A stretch of 46,185 nt of DNA from Bacteroidales bacterium (GTDB taxonomy: Bacteria > Bacteroidota > Bacteroidia > Bacteroidales > Paludibacteraceae): contig JALFGC010000075.1 of NCBI GenBank assembly GCA_022777485.1, positions 1 through 46,185 on the forward strand. Direction: 5' to 3'. This document shows, in pieces, positions 1 to 8,500 of this stretch (positions are counted from its first letter, which is position 1; every line of letters starts with the position of its first letter). The notes under the pieces are model-generated. The model was given only the letters and a program-made list of their open reading frames with translations. It did not search any database and was not told the DNA's origin. The translations under genes and the position numbers were made by a program.

Positions 1-21
1 CGAGAAAAATAGTGGATTTTT

Positions 22-53
22 CTTGCATAATTCATAAAAAAGCAGTAATTTTG
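22..53 (+). promoter_or_regulatory. Promoter of pheT (Bacteroidetes type)
   Basis: A CTTG -33 element (22-25), a 20-base spacer and a TAATTTTG -7 element (46-53) fit the Bacteroidetes primary-sigma consensus TTTG-N19/20-TAnnTTTG. Transcription would begin near 60, about 30 bases before the pheT ATG. Confidence 0.75.
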
Positions 54-91
54 TGCGGAATTTATGGTCAAATAGTTTGTTACGATAGATT

Positions 92-2569
92 ATGAATATA
101 TCTTACAATTGGTTAAAGCGCTATATTGCGCTGACGGATGATGCCGAGACAGTGGCAAAAATCTTGACCTCCATCGGTTTGGAGGTGGGTACGGTAGAGA
201 AAGTAGAGACCATCCAAGGTGGTCTGGCGGGTTTGGTTGTAGGCGAGGTGCTGACCTGCGTGGCGCACCCTAACTCCGACCACCTGCATATCACGACGGT
301 GCGGCTTGCACCCGATGCGGAGCCCGTACAGATAGTATGCGGTGCGCCCAACGTGGCGGCAGGGCAGAAAGTGATTGTGGCTACGGTGGGGACGGTGCTC
401 TACAGCGGCGACGAGCATTTCACTATCAAACGCGGGAAGATACGCGGCGAGGAGTCGCTGGGTATGATTTGTGCGGAGGACGAGATAGGCGTAGGCACTG
501 ACCACTCGGGTATCATCGTGTTGCCTGCGGACACGCCCGTCGGCATGCCCGCAAGGGAATACTACCACGTGGAGGACGACATGGTGATAGAGGTGGATAT
601 CACGCCAAACCGCTCGGATGCGGCTTCGCACTACGGTGTGGCACGCGACCTATATGCTTACTATCAGGCGCATGGTCAGCAAGTGGCACTCACGAAGCCG
701 TCGGTGGATGCTTTCGCTGTGCAAAGCCACGACCTACCTATCCGCGTCAGCATAGAGGCTGCTGATGCCTGCCCGCGTTACACGGGCGTGAGCATCAAAG
801 GCGTCAGCATACACGAGTCGCCGGAATGGCTGAAGAACGCACTGGGGGCAATCGGTATCAGGAGTATCAACAATGTGGTGGATGTTACGAACTTTGTGCT
901 CCACGAGACGGGTCAGGCGTTGCACTCGTTTGATGCCGATAAGATTAAGGGCAACCATATCATCGTCCGCCGCGCGCACGAAGGGGAGCGTTTCACCACG
1001 CTGGACGGTGTGGAGCGCACGATGTCGGCAGCTGACCTAATGATATGCAACGAAGAGGAACCGATGTGTATCGCGGGTGTGTTCGGCGGTCTGCACTCGG
1101 GTATCACGGAGCAGACGACGAATGTGTTCCTCGAGAGCGCGTATTTCGACCCAGTGAGCATCCGCAAGACCTCGCGTCGCCACCAACTGCAGACGGATGC
1201 CTCCTTCCGCTATGAGCGCGGCTGCGACCCCAACAACACCTTGTATATCCTGAAGCGATGCGCCTTGCTGATACAGGAGGTAGCAGGTGGCGAGGTAGCG
1301 ATGGAGATTACCGACAACGGTCAGACTGAGTTTGCACCCTTCCCCGTAACGCTCAAAATCCCGCGCGTGAACGCACTGATAGGCAAGGAGTTAGGCGAGG
1401 ATTTGATAGCGACTATCCTGCGCGCATTGGAGATTGATATTACCTCGAAGGAAGGCGACGAATGGCAAGTGGCAGTGCCTCGTTACCGTGTGGATGTGCA
1501 ACGGGAGTGCGATGTGGTGGAGGATATCCTGCGTATCTACGGCTACAACAATGTGGAGTTTCCCGAGAAACTAAACACGAGCCTCTCGTACTCTCCGAAG
1601 CCCAATCCGCAGCGTTTGCAGACGCGGATCAGCGAGCAACTGACGGCGCAGGGTTTCAACGAGATACTCAACAACTCGCTCACCAAGACGGCATACTATG
1701 AGTCGCTGCAAGCACTGCCATTGTCGGAGTGCGTGAAGATAAAGAATCCGCTGAGCCAAGACCTTGGGGTAATGCGACAGACGCTGCTCTTCGGGGGTTT
1801 GGAGTCAATACAACGCAATACAAATCGCCGAAATAGCGACTTGAAGTTCTATGAGTTCGGCAACTGCTACCACTTCCATGCTGAGGCAGAGACAGCAGAG
1901 GGAAACACCTTGGCGCGCTACTCGGAGGAGCCTCACTTAGCGCTTTGGCTGACGGGCAACAAGAGCGCGACCTCGTGGTTGCGGAAGGATGAGAAGACGA
2001 GTTTCTATGCGCTGCGCGCGTATGTGAACGGCGTGCTGACTCGAATGGGTGTGGACACCACCAAACTGACGCTGACACCGATAGAAGCAAACGAGTTATA
2101 TAGCGACGGACTGCTCTTGCAGATTGTGCGCGGGAAGGAAGTTACGACGCTGGGTACGATTGCTATCGTCAACCGCCAATTGACCAATCAGTTTGATATT
2201 GACGCTGAGGTCTTCTATGCGGATTTGTGCTGGAAGACATTGCTGGAGCAGACTAAGCGCTTCAAGCCGGTCATCAGCGACCTGCCGAAAGCACAAGAGG
2301 TGAAGCGCGACTTCGCCCTGCTGGTGGATAAGCAAGTAGCGTTTGCCGACTTGGCTCGCGCGGCCTTCGAGACAGAGCGAAAGTTGCTGAAGAATGTGTA
2401 TCTGTTTGATGTCTATGAGGGGAAGAACCTCGAGACAGGCAAGAAGAGTTACGCACTATCGTTCATCCTGCAAGACCCCGATAACACACTCAAAGACAAG
2501 CAGATAGATAATATCATGGCACGCCTGCAAAAGACCTTCGAGGAGAAGTTCGGTGCCAAACTGCGGTAG
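92..2569 (+). CDS. pheT: Phenylalanine--tRNA ligase beta subunit
   Basis: Encodes the beta chain of cytoplasmic phenylalanyl-tRNA synthetase, which pairs with PheS (not in the window) as an alpha2beta2 enzyme charging tRNA-Phe. The 825-residue product has the full bacterial order: an N-terminal segment starting MNISYNWLKRYI, an EMAP/OB-fold tRNA-binding domain (about 42-155, with HPNSDHLHI), B3/B4 editing region (about 210-400), B5 domain (about 415-490), a catalytic-like core, and a C-terminal FDX-ACB anticodon-binding domain (about 728-823). Length matches the roughly 820 residues usual in Bacteroidales. A promoter lies just upstream and a strong hairpin terminator just downstream, so it is probably monocistronic. 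No repeat insertion is visible inside the gene. Confidence 0.97.
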   Translation: MNISYNWLKRYIALTDDAETVAKILTSIGLEVGTVEKVETIQGGLAGLVVGEVLTCVAHPNSDHLHITTVRLAPDAEPVQIVCGAPNVAAGQKVIVATVGTVLYSGDEHFTIKRGKIRGEESLGMICAEDEIGVGTDHSGIIVLPADTPVGMPAREYYHVEDDMVIEVDITPNRSDAASHYGVARDLYAYYQAHGQQVALTKPSVDAFAVQSHDLPIRVSIEAADACPRYTGVSIKGVSIHESPEWLKNALGAIGIRSINNVVDVTNFVLHETGQALHSFDADKIKGNHIIVRRAHEGERFTTLDGVERTMSAADLMICNEEEPMCIAGVFGGLHSGITEQTTNVFLESAYFDPVSIRKTSRRHQLQTDASFRYERGCDPNNTLYILKRCALLIQEVAGGEVAMEITDNGQTEFAPFPVTLKIPRVNALIGKELGEDLIATILRALEIDITSKEGDEWQVAVPRYRVDVQRECDVVEDILRIYGYNNVEFPEKLNTSLSYSPKPNPQRLQTRISEQLTAQGFNEILNNSLTKTAYYESLQALPLSECVKIKNPLSQDLGVMRQTLLFGGLESIQRNTNRRNSDLKFYEFGNCYHFHAEAETAEGNTLARYSEEPHLALWLTGNKSATSWLRKDEKTSFYALRAYVNGVLTRMGVDTTKLTLTPIEANELYSDGLLLQIVRGKEVTTLGTIAIVNRQLTNQFDIDAEVFYADLCWKTLLEQTKRFKPVISDLPKAQEVKRDFALLVDKQVAFADLARAAFETERKLLKNVYLFDVYEGKNLETGKKSYALSFILQDPDNTLKDKQIDNIMARLQKTFEEKFGAKLR

Positions 2570-2599
2570 TGCGAGTTCCCCAGCCTCCGTATAGTCATC

Positions 2600-2643
2600 A
2601 AGTTCCAAGCATGGGTGTTTGAGCACCTTGCTTGGAACTTTTG
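2600..2643 (+). terminator. Rho-independent terminator after pheT
   Basis: A perfect 12-bp stem (AAGTTCCAAGCA at 2600-2611 with TGCTTGGAACTT at 2629-2640), with a further GGTG/CACC pairing in the loop, runs into a short T tract. It sits 30 bases after the pheT stop. Confidence 0.85.
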
Positions 2644-3261
2644 TTATCTTAATAATCGTACACTTTTGAGGGGATGGTTGGTATGCGGACGACCCGCGAC
2701 CGACCCGCGAAAAACACGCGAAAAACACGCGACATTTTTGCAGCGGGATGATAGCGGAGGAATCTTAAAATTCGTACATTTTGGGGACATTACCAGTGAG
2801 AGGGGATAAAAAAACCTTGCTCGGGCTACGCCCTCGCAGAGAATAGGAAGGATTTATTCGGAGGATTGGCCGGAAAAGCGAATAACAGCAATTGTACAGA
2901 GGGGTGCAAAAAAAAAGAATTACACAGAATGACATTGGACAACATAAAAGCAGAGTGACTGCTGTGCACTTGCTCTTCTGACAAGTCAGAAAGCGCAAGA
3001 CAAAGAATGACAAAGATTAGCACTGAGTTGTGGGGAGGAGGATGTGTGGCAGTGTGGCAGTGGGGAGAAGGGGGATGTGTGTGGGGGGGGATGTGTGGCA
3101 GTGTGGCAGTGTGGCGGCTGTTTCCTAAAACATATACGTGTGCGCGCGCGGGTGAGTTTATAGAAACGACTGCCACACTGCCACACTGCCACACTTTTGG
3201 TCTTAGGCATGGTTACGCCGTCGCACCGACCTTCCTTGCCCTACGCGGAGATGACGGGTGG
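2644..3261. other. Gene-free repeat-rich gap between pheT and the ProX-like gene
   Basis: No convincing gene is present. The stretch holds a short tandem CGCGAAAAACA repeat (about 2695-2735), an inverted fragment of the family-2 long repeat (2818-2860, read as the reverse of AAGGGCGTAGCCCGCAGCAAGG-type sequence), and a GTGTGGCA-rich inverted repeat near 3039-3193. The rest has no recognisable structure. Confidence 0.6.
3094..3193. repeat. Inverted-repeat element with 22-bp perfect arms of TGTGGCAG units
   Basis: The left arm (3094-3115) is nearly three direct copies of the octamer TGTGGCAG; the right arm (3172-3193) is its exact reverse complement. A second, inner pairing GTTTC (3120-3124) / GAAAC (3163-3167) lies inside, around a CGCGCGCG-containing loop. 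A partial direct copy of the left arm lies at 3039-3064. It encodes no protein and has no poly-T run. Confidence 0.85.
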
Positions 3262-3798
3262 TCAGTACAAATCCAAATACTCGTACTGATTGCCGATTAA
3301 CGAAAGGTACCGTTCAAAATCGGCACGGTGAATCACGACGGTGCCCCTGCAATCATTGGGGTGGAAAGAGAGCAAATCCGCCTTGCGAAGACGGCTATCC
3401 AAGAAAAGGATGACGTGGTGCTCCGCGTCGTTGATGAGCCCGAACGGCGAGACGCTGCCCGGTTCCAGCCCCAGATAGCGCATCATGCGCTCGGGCGAGG
3501 CGAAACTGAGTTTGCCCGGTGCGGGTTGCCCTGCTGCTTGCAGTTGCTCTTTGAGGCGGTGCTCCAAGTCGTGGATGTCCAGATTGTGGTTGCAATCGAA
3601 GCAGACGAGATAATGTTGATTGCCTTTGTGGTTGCGCAGGAAGATATTTTTGCAATGCACACTGCCGTCATCCTGCCACCATCGCTTGGCTTCTTCGATG
3701 GTTTTACCTTCGGGGTGAGCATAGCAAGAGAAGGGGATATCGCGGGCAGCAAGCCACTCAAACACTCGGTCAGCACGGGGACTGATGGATAAAGACAT
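3262..3798 (-). CDS. YbaK/ProX-type aminoacyl-tRNA deacylase (prolyl-tRNA editing family)
   Basis: A stand-alone editing-domain protein of 178 residues that, by family, hydrolyses mischarged aminoacyl-tRNA in the cytoplasm, most often Ala- or Cys-tRNA-Pro. The diagnostic block KNIFLRNHKGNQHYLV begins at residue 50; K50 matches the conserved lysine of the family, and GSVSPFGLIND near residue 115 matches the second conserved block. The short single-domain form resembles the PrdX/ProXp group rather than the INS domain of ProRS. Its own promoter (3844-3875) diverges from the kdsB promoter. A GAATTATGAATTATGA repeat occupies its 5' leader. Substrate preference cannot be read from sequence alone. 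Confidence 0.88.
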   Translation of the reverse strand: MSLSISPRADRVFEWLAARDIPFSCYAHPEGKTIEEAKRWWQDDGSVHCKNIFLRNHKGNQHYLVCFDCNHNLDIHDLEHRLKEQLQAAGQPAPGKLSFASPERMMRYLGLEPGSVSPFGLINDAEHHVILFLDSRLRKADLLSFHPNDCRGTVVIHRADFERYLSLIGNQYEYLDLY

Positions 3799-3843
3799 GG
3801 GAATTATGAATTATGAATTATGAGGGCATTGTTAAATTTGGTG

Positions 3844-3875
3844 CAAAAGTAGCATTTTTTTCGGATATGTGCAAG
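3844..3875 (-). promoter_or_regulatory. Promoter of the ProX-like gene
   Basis: Read on the - strand: CTTG, 20 bases, TACTTTTG (3844-3851). It lies back to back with the kdsB promoter, giving a compact divergent promoter region. Confidence 0.75.
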
Positions 3876-3900
3876 TAGTGGAGATAAAAATGATATTTAA

Positions 3901-3932
3901 TTTGCGTATTCCGAAAATTATTCGTAACTTTG
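3901..3932 (+). promoter_or_regulatory. Promoter of kdsB
   Basis: TTTG (3901-3904), 20 bases, TAACTTTG (3925-3932): a full match to the Bacteroidetes consensus about 30 bases upstream of the kdsB ATG. Confidence 0.85.
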
Positions 3933-3961
3933 CGGCGGTTTTCTTGTTTTGAAAGAGTAAC

Positions 3962-4741
3962 ATGAAGGTTATAGGTATCATACCGGCTCGGTACGGTTCG
4001 AGCCGTTTCCCAGGTAAACCGTTGGTGGAGATAGGCGGGCGGACAATGATTCGCCGCGTATATGACCAAGCGCGGCAGGCGATAGACACGGTGGTGGTGG
4101 CGACCGACGACGAGCGGATATACGCTCACGTGGAGTCGTTCGGCGGCAACGTGGTGATGACGCGCACCGACCACAAATGCGGGACCGACCGTTGCCTCGA
4201 GGCATATCACCATATCACCACCCTACCCTTCCGCGAGCAGAACGAGCGTAACACGGTGATAGTCAACATACAAGGCGATGAGCCGTTCGTGCAACCGGAG
4301 CAGATACGGGCGTTGCTGGACTGCTTTCAGGAGGTGGACGGCGCAATAGAGACAGAGATAGCCACGCTGGTGAAGCCCTTCACGGCGGACGACAGGTGGG
4401 AGGACTTGGAGAACCCGAACAGCCCGAAGGTGGTGTTCTCGGAGGAGACGCACGAGGCGTTGCTGTTCTCACGGAGCGTGATTCCCTACCTGCGGGGCGT
4501 GGACAAGCGCGAGTGGCTGCAACAGGGCAAGCACTTCAAGCACCTCGGGATGTACGCCTATCGGGCAGACGTGCTGGAGCGTATCACGCAACTGCCGCAG
4601 AGCCGCGCGGAGGTCGCTGAAAGCCTTGAGCAACTGCGATGGCTCGAGAACGGCTACCGCATCAAGGTGGGCATCACAAACATACAGACGGTAGGCATTG
4701 ACACGCCGGAAGACCTAAAAAAATTGAACATTTCATGTTAG
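3962..4741 (+). CDS. kdsB: 3-deoxy-manno-octulosonate cytidylyltransferase (CMP-KDO synthetase)
   Basis: Activates KDO with CTP to CMP-KDO for lipopolysaccharide inner-core synthesis in the cytoplasm. The 259-residue product opens with the nucleotidyltransferase signature IIPARYGSSRFPGKPL (about 6-21) and continues with TDHKCGTDR and VNIQGDEPF, the standard KdsB CTP/metal-binding blocks. Length is normal for the family. The stop codon (TAG, 4739-4741) falls inside a short direct repeat (ATTTCATGTTAGTC twice, 4733-4760), so the last residues (ISC) are encoded by repeat sequence. deoD follows 169 bases downstream with no evident promoter or terminator between them. Confidence 0.97.
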   Translation: MKVIGIIPARYGSSRFPGKPLVEIGGRTMIRRVYDQARQAIDTVVVATDDERIYAHVESFGGNVVMTRTDHKCGTDRCLEAYHHITTLPFREQNERNTVIVNIQGDEPFVQPEQIRALLDCFQEVDGAIETEIATLVKPFTADDRWEDLENPNSPKVVFSEETHEALLFSRSVIPYLRGVDKREWLQQGKHFKHLGMYAYRADVLERITQLPQSRAEVAESLEQLRWLENGYRIKVGITNIQTVGIDTPEDLKKLNISC

Positions 4742-4905
4742 TCATTTCATGTTAGTCGTTGCACGTTTGCATTTTCATGTTTGTCATTGTATGCTGGCAT
4801 TTCATGTTAAACGCGAAGCGCAAACAAGAACTGACAAACACGGAGTGATTAACAGAAACTGAAGGAACTAACAAACACGGAGCGAATAATAAATAAAACT
4901 TAAAT
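4730..4905 (+). repeat. Low-complexity direct repeats between kdsB and deoD
   Basis: Contains several TTTCATGTTAGTC / TTTCATGTTTGTC variants (4730-4810) and two copies of ACAAACACGGAG(T/C)GA (4825-4885). The ACACGGAGCGAAG motif recurs at 6450-6480 and inside the coding region near 8670-8695. Confidence 0.6.
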
Positions 4906-4910
4906 ATACT

Positions 4911-5618
4911 ATGGCACAGACACCTACTCCCCATATCGGGGCACAATTAGGCGATATCGCCGAGACCGTCATCATGGCGGGCGACCCTCTGCGCGCAAAG
5001 ATGATGGCAGAGAAGTACTTGGATAATCCCGTGCAATTCAATAACGTGCGTGGCATGCTCGGCTTCACGGGCACCCATAAAGGCAAGCGTGTGAGCGTGA
5101 TGGGGCACGGCATGGGTATCCCGTCGATAGGAATCTACTCGTACGAGTTGTATAATTTCTACGGCGTGAAGACCATCATCCGCGTGGGCTCTGCGGGCAG
5201 TATTCATCCCGACCTGCACATCGGCGACCTTGCCATCGCCATGGGGGCTTGCACCAACTCGAACTACGCGGCGCAGTATGAGTTGCCGGGCACCTTCGCA
5301 CCCATCGCCGATTTCGACCTCTGCCGCCGCGCTGCGGAGGCTTGCGAGCACTTCGGCTACCACTACAAGGTGGGTAATGTTTTCTCTTCCGACACCTTCT
5401 ACACCGAGAACCCGCACAACGAGAAATGGATTAACATGGGCGTGATGTGCGTGGAGATGGAGGCTCCTGCGCTGTATATGAACGCTGCCCGAAGCGGAAA
5501 TAAAGCATTGGTAATCTGCACGATAAGCGATAACATCCTGACCGGCGAGGTTACCACGGCAGAAGAGCGTCAGAACAACTTCACCCACATGATGGATGTA
5601 GCGTTCAGCCTTGTATAA
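4911..5618 (+). CDS. deoD: Purine nucleoside phosphorylase, DeoD type
   Basis: Phosphorolytic cleavage of purine (deoxy)nucleosides to base plus (deoxy)ribose-1-phosphate for purine salvage; hexameric, cytoplasmic. The 235-residue product shows the DeoD hallmarks: an N-terminal PTPHIGA segment, AGDPLRAK phosphate-binding loop (about 23-30), RVGSAGS (about 91-97), VEMEAPALY substrate block and ISDN near 204, containing the base-interacting aspartate. It is complete and of normal length. The TAA stop is immediately followed by a family-1 arm (GGATGAAAGACC). Confidence 0.97.
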   Translation: MAQTPTPHIGAQLGDIAETVIMAGDPLRAKMMAEKYLDNPVQFNNVRGMLGFTGTHKGKRVSVMGHGMGIPSIGIYSYELYNFYGVKTIIRVGSAGSIHPDLHIGDLAIAMGACTNSNYAAQYELPGTFAPIADFDLCRRAAEACEHFGYHYKVGNVFSSDTFYTENPHNEKWINMGVMCVEMEAPALYMNAARSGNKALVICTISDNILTGEVTTAEERQNNFTHMMDVAFSLV

Positions 5619-5668
5619 GGATGAAAGACCGCTCGCGATGCTCGCTGAAAGATGAAGGATAAAAGACT
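5619..5668 (+). repeat. Family-1/family-2 hybrid repeat between deoD and the next gene
   Basis: The sequence GGATGAAAGACCGCTCGC, a short palindrome, then AAGATGAAGGATAAAAGAC begins directly after the deoD stop codon and runs into the next gene, whose ATG (5652) and first five codons (MKDKR) are made of repeat sequence. Confidence 0.75.
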
Positions 5669-6356
5669 GATAACCATACTCATAGTGCTACTTTTTGGCA
5701 CTATGAGTATGTATTCGAGTGAGATACCTGCTGACAGCCTTGCGGCGCAGAAGCGCCCTGTCTTTACGGGCTGCTCGGGAGGGATGATGCTGCATGCTGG
5801 CTATTTGTTTGCGCCGGACGCGGGGGCGCTGTTCGGAAATACGGCGTTCAATAGCATGGCGGAGATGCCGCGGGGAGGCGTTACTTTCGGCATCGGCGGT
5901 GCGGCGAAAGTGCATTTCCTCGACCGTATCCACTTAGGCGGCGAGGGGTTCGTGAGCACCATGCCGCTGATGGGCAACAACTCACAGATACGCACCGGCT
6001 GGGGCGGCATAGTGCTCGACCATTACTGGACACGCGACCGCTTTCGTCCCTTCCTCGGCTTCACCCTCGGTGGCGGTAGCATGCGGCGGATGTATGATGG
6101 GGAGAGCACGATTGGCAAGCCATCGGAAGACACAAACGGTCTCACCTACAACGCCTACTTCCGCAAGACGACATTCCTCTTTGTAGGACCCTATTTGGGC
6201 TTTGAATACGCATTGACACAGCGTGTGGCGTTAGTCTGCCGACTGGATTACGTAGTGCCCTTTGGCAAGAACCTAACCGATGAATACGCCTATATGGCAC
6301 CCTCCGGACCCCGACTCTATATCGGATTTATGTTCGGGCATGGAAGGAAAAATTAA
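5652..6356 (+). CDS. Putative small outer-membrane beta-barrel protein
   Basis: Not a named family I can recognise. The 234-residue product has an N-terminal hydrophobic export signal (about 6-22) and then alternating hydrophobic/glycine-rich strands (for example FRPFLGFTLGGGSMRR, FVGPYLGFEYALTQRVALVCRLDYVVPFG, ending YIGFMFGHGRKN), typical of a small 8-stranded porin-like or OmpA-like barrel. It lies just upstream of yidC, and a similarly built gene lies just downstream of yidC. Two oddities: the start codon lies in a dispersed repeat, and a 14-bp perfect inverted repeat is embedded in the signal-peptide codons. Function unknown; membrane location is inferred from composition. Confidence 0.75.
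   Translation: MKDKRLITILIVLLFGTMSMYSSEIPADSLAAQKRPVFTGCSGGMMLHAGYLFAPDAGALFGNTAFNSMAEMPRGGVTFGIGGAAKVHFLDRIHLGGEGFVSTMPLMGNNSQIRTGWGGIVLDHYWTRDRFRPFLGFTLGGGSMRRMYDGESTIGKPSEDTNGLTYNAYFRKTTFLFVGPYLGFEYALTQRVALVCRLDYVVPFGKNLTDEYAYMAPSGPRLYIGFMFGHGRKN
5675..5711 (+). other. 14-bp perfect hairpin inside signal-peptide codons
   Basis: CATACTCATAGTGC (5675-5688) pairs exactly with 5698-5711 around a 9-base loop. It covers codons 8-20 of the barrel gene. In mRNA it would be a stable stem starting about 23 bases after the AUG. Confidence 0.8.
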
Positions 6357-6496
6357 CAATTAACAATTAATAATTAACAATTAACATGCCACTGCTCTGA
6401 TTACTCAGATTACTCAGATTATTCAGAATACTCAGAACAACAAACAACACGGAGCGAAGCGAAGTTTCTAACACGAAGTTATTTACACGAAGTTTT
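6357..6496 (+). repeat. AATTAAC and ACTCAGATT tandem repeats upstream of yidC
   Basis: Five or so AATTAAC/AATTAAT units (6348-6384; the stop codon of the preceding gene, TAA at 6354-6356, is within them) are followed by ACTCAGATT units (6400-6438) and ACACGAAGTT units (6470-6495). No promoter matching the Bacteroidetes consensus was found here. Confidence 0.6.
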
Positions 6497-8428
6497 ATGG
6501 ATAAAAACACTTGGATTGGCTTTTTATTGATAGCCGTAATTATTGTGGGTTTCTCGTTTATCGGGCGCCCGTCGAAAGAGGAGTTGGCAGAACGCCAACG
6601 TATTCAAGACAGCATTGCCCTTGCACAGCAGCAGGAGCGCGAGATGCAGTTCATCTCCGACCAAATCAATGCACAACTCTATGCAGACTCTGTTGCTAAG
6701 ATACAGGCAGATAAAGACTCTGCCACCCTCGCGCAAGAGTTGGAAGCCAAGGTGCAAGCCACCTACGGCGCGTTTGCTCCCGCAGCGAAAGGGAAGAACA
6801 CACAGACCGTGATAGAGAACAGCAAGGTGCGCCTATATGTGGACAGCAAGGGCGGACGTATCGCTCGCGCAGAGTTGAAAGAATACAAAGCCTACGGCGA
6901 CACGCTGAACGACCTCTGCCTCTTCCGCGCGGACGAGAGCAAGTTATCCTACACGCTCATCACCGCCAACAACCGTATTCTGCAAACCGCCAACCTCTTT
7001 TTTGAGCCGAATTGGCTGAACGACAGCACGCTCGCCATGCGCCTGCATACCGATGATGCAGAGGCGTATATCGACTTCGTCTATACCGTGCCCGCGGATG
7101 ATTATATGATTGGTTTTCAGATTGTTCCGCACAACATGCAAGGCGTCTTGGCGCAGAATGTCAACTCGCTGGAGATGCACTGGGAGCAGTTGATACCGCA
7201 ACAGGAGCGCGGGCGTAAGTTCGAGGAACGCTACTCGCAGTTGCAGTACATGCTCGCCGACGGCAGCATGGAGACCCTCTCCGAAGCCAAGCACGACTCG
7301 CAGAAAGAGAGCACCAAAGTGCGCTGGATTGGCTACAAAGACCAGTTCTTCTCCACGGTGATGATTGCTGACGATGCCTTCACGAGCACCGTCCTTGAGT
7401 CCACACCGCAGGATAAACACAGTGGCTACCTGAAAGAGTACAAGACCTCGACCTCTGTGGCGTTCGACCTCACGGGGCAGAAGACAACCGACTTCCGCAT
7501 CTACCTCGGTCCGAACCACTACAACACGCTGAAAGCCTACGATAAAGGCGTGGAGAAAGCCGACCGCCTGCACCTAAAAGAGTTGGTGCCGCTGGGCTGG
7601 AAAGTGGTGTCGTGGATAAACATGATTCTCGTCATTCCGATGTTCGATTTGTTCACCTCTTGGGGCTTGCACATCGGATTGGTGATTGTGCTTATGACGC
7701 TGGTTATCAAGTTGATCATCCTGCCGTTTGTGTTCGCTTCGTATAAGTCGAGCGCGAAGATGCGCGTGCTCAAGCCGCAGATAGATGCCATCAACGAGAA
7801 GTACCCGCCCGAGAAGATGCAGGAGCGTCAGCAGGCGACGATGGCACTCTATCAGAAAGCGGGCGTGAGCCCGATGTCGGGCTGTCTGCCGATGCTGTTC
7901 CAGTTCCCCGTGGTGATGGCGATGTTCTGGTTCTTCCCCACCGCCATTGAGTTGCGCGGCAAGTCGCTCTGGTGGGCAGACGACCTCTCCACCTACGATG
8001 CCGTACTCTCGTGGGGCTTCAACATCCCGCTTATTGGCGACCACCTGTCGATTTTCTGCTTGATGTTCACCCTCGTGAACGTTGCCTACACCTATATCAC
8101 CATGCAGACGCAGAACACCGACCCGAGCATGAAGTTCATGAAATGGATGATGTACCTGATGCCTCTCATCTTCTTCTTCACCTTCAATGACTACGCTGCC
8201 GGCTTGAGTTACTACTACTGCGTCAGCCTCCTGATGACTATCCTCCAGACCTACATCTTCCGCTGGGCAATCGACGACAAGAAAGTGCTTGAGCAGATGG
8301 AGAAGAACGCCAAGAAACGCGAAGGCAAGAAGAAATCCGGCTTCATGGAGCGTCTCGAACAGATGCAACGCGAGCAGGTGCGCATGGCACGCGAGAACGC
8401 CAAAGCACAGCAGAAGAAGATGCGGTAA
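6497..8428 (+). CDS. yidC: Membrane protein insertase YidC
   Basis: Inserts and folds inner-membrane proteins, alone or with SecYEG. The 643-residue protein has the Gram-negative layout: an N-terminal transmembrane segment (about 5-22, IGFLLIAVIIVGFSFIG), a large periplasmic P1 domain (about 60-350), then the conserved 60-kDa inner-membrane core (about 365-575) with hydrophobic segments, including LPMLFQFPVVMAMFWFF and the arginine-containing region between them. The C-terminus is strongly basic and coiled (KKREGKKKSG and EQMQREQVRMARENAKAQQKK), as expected for ribosome contact. Length and order are normal for Bacteroidales. The stop codon abuts a repeat (AAGACCGCTTCGC). Confidence 0.97.
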   Translation: MDKNTWIGFLLIAVIIVGFSFIGRPSKEELAERQRIQDSIALAQQQEREMQFISDQINAQLYADSVAKIQADKDSATLAQELEAKVQATYGAFAPAAKGKNTQTVIENSKVRLYVDSKGGRIARAELKEYKAYGDTLNDLCLFRADESKLSYTLITANNRILQTANLFFEPNWLNDSTLAMRLHTDDAEAYIDFVYTVPADDYMIGFQIVPHNMQGVLAQNVNSLEMHWEQLIPQQERGRKFEERYSQLQYMLADGSMETLSEAKHDSQKESTKVRWIGYKDQFFSTVMIADDAFTSTVLESTPQDKHSGYLKEYKTSTSVAFDLTGQKTTDFRIYLGPNHYNTLKAYDKGVEKADRLHLKELVPLGWKVVSWINMILVIPMFDLFTSWGLHIGLVIVLMTLVIKLIILPFVFASYKSSAKMRVLKPQIDAINEKYPPEKMQERQQATMALYQKAGVSPMSGCLPMLFQFPVVMAMFWFFPTAIELRGKSLWWADDLSTYDAVLSWGFNIPLIGDHLSIFCLMFTLVNVAYTYITMQTQNTDPSMKFMKWMMYLMPLIFFFTFNDYAAGLSYYYCVSLLMTILQTYIFRWAIDDKKVLEQMEKNAKKREGKKKSGFMERLEQMQREQVRMARENAKAQQKKMR

Positions 8429-8500
8429 AAGACCGCTTCGCTGAAAGACCGTTGCACTGAAAGATAAAGGATAAAAGATTTATTAGTTTCGTCTATGAGG
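8429..8500 (+). repeat. Family-1 repeat that supplies the start codon of the next gene
   Basis: Directly after the yidC stop come AAGACCGCTTCGCTGAAAGACC and then a family-1 element (8458-8500) whose core reads TTATTAGTTTCGTCTATGAGG. The ATG in the core's GTCTATGAGG is the start codon of the following gene (8495). Confidence 0.75.

Noticed and set aside
3007..3300. Open frame over the TGTGGCAG inverted repeat
   Set aside because: The predicted protein is repeat translation (GGGCVAVWQW) with no family features; the frame is a by-product of the repeat.
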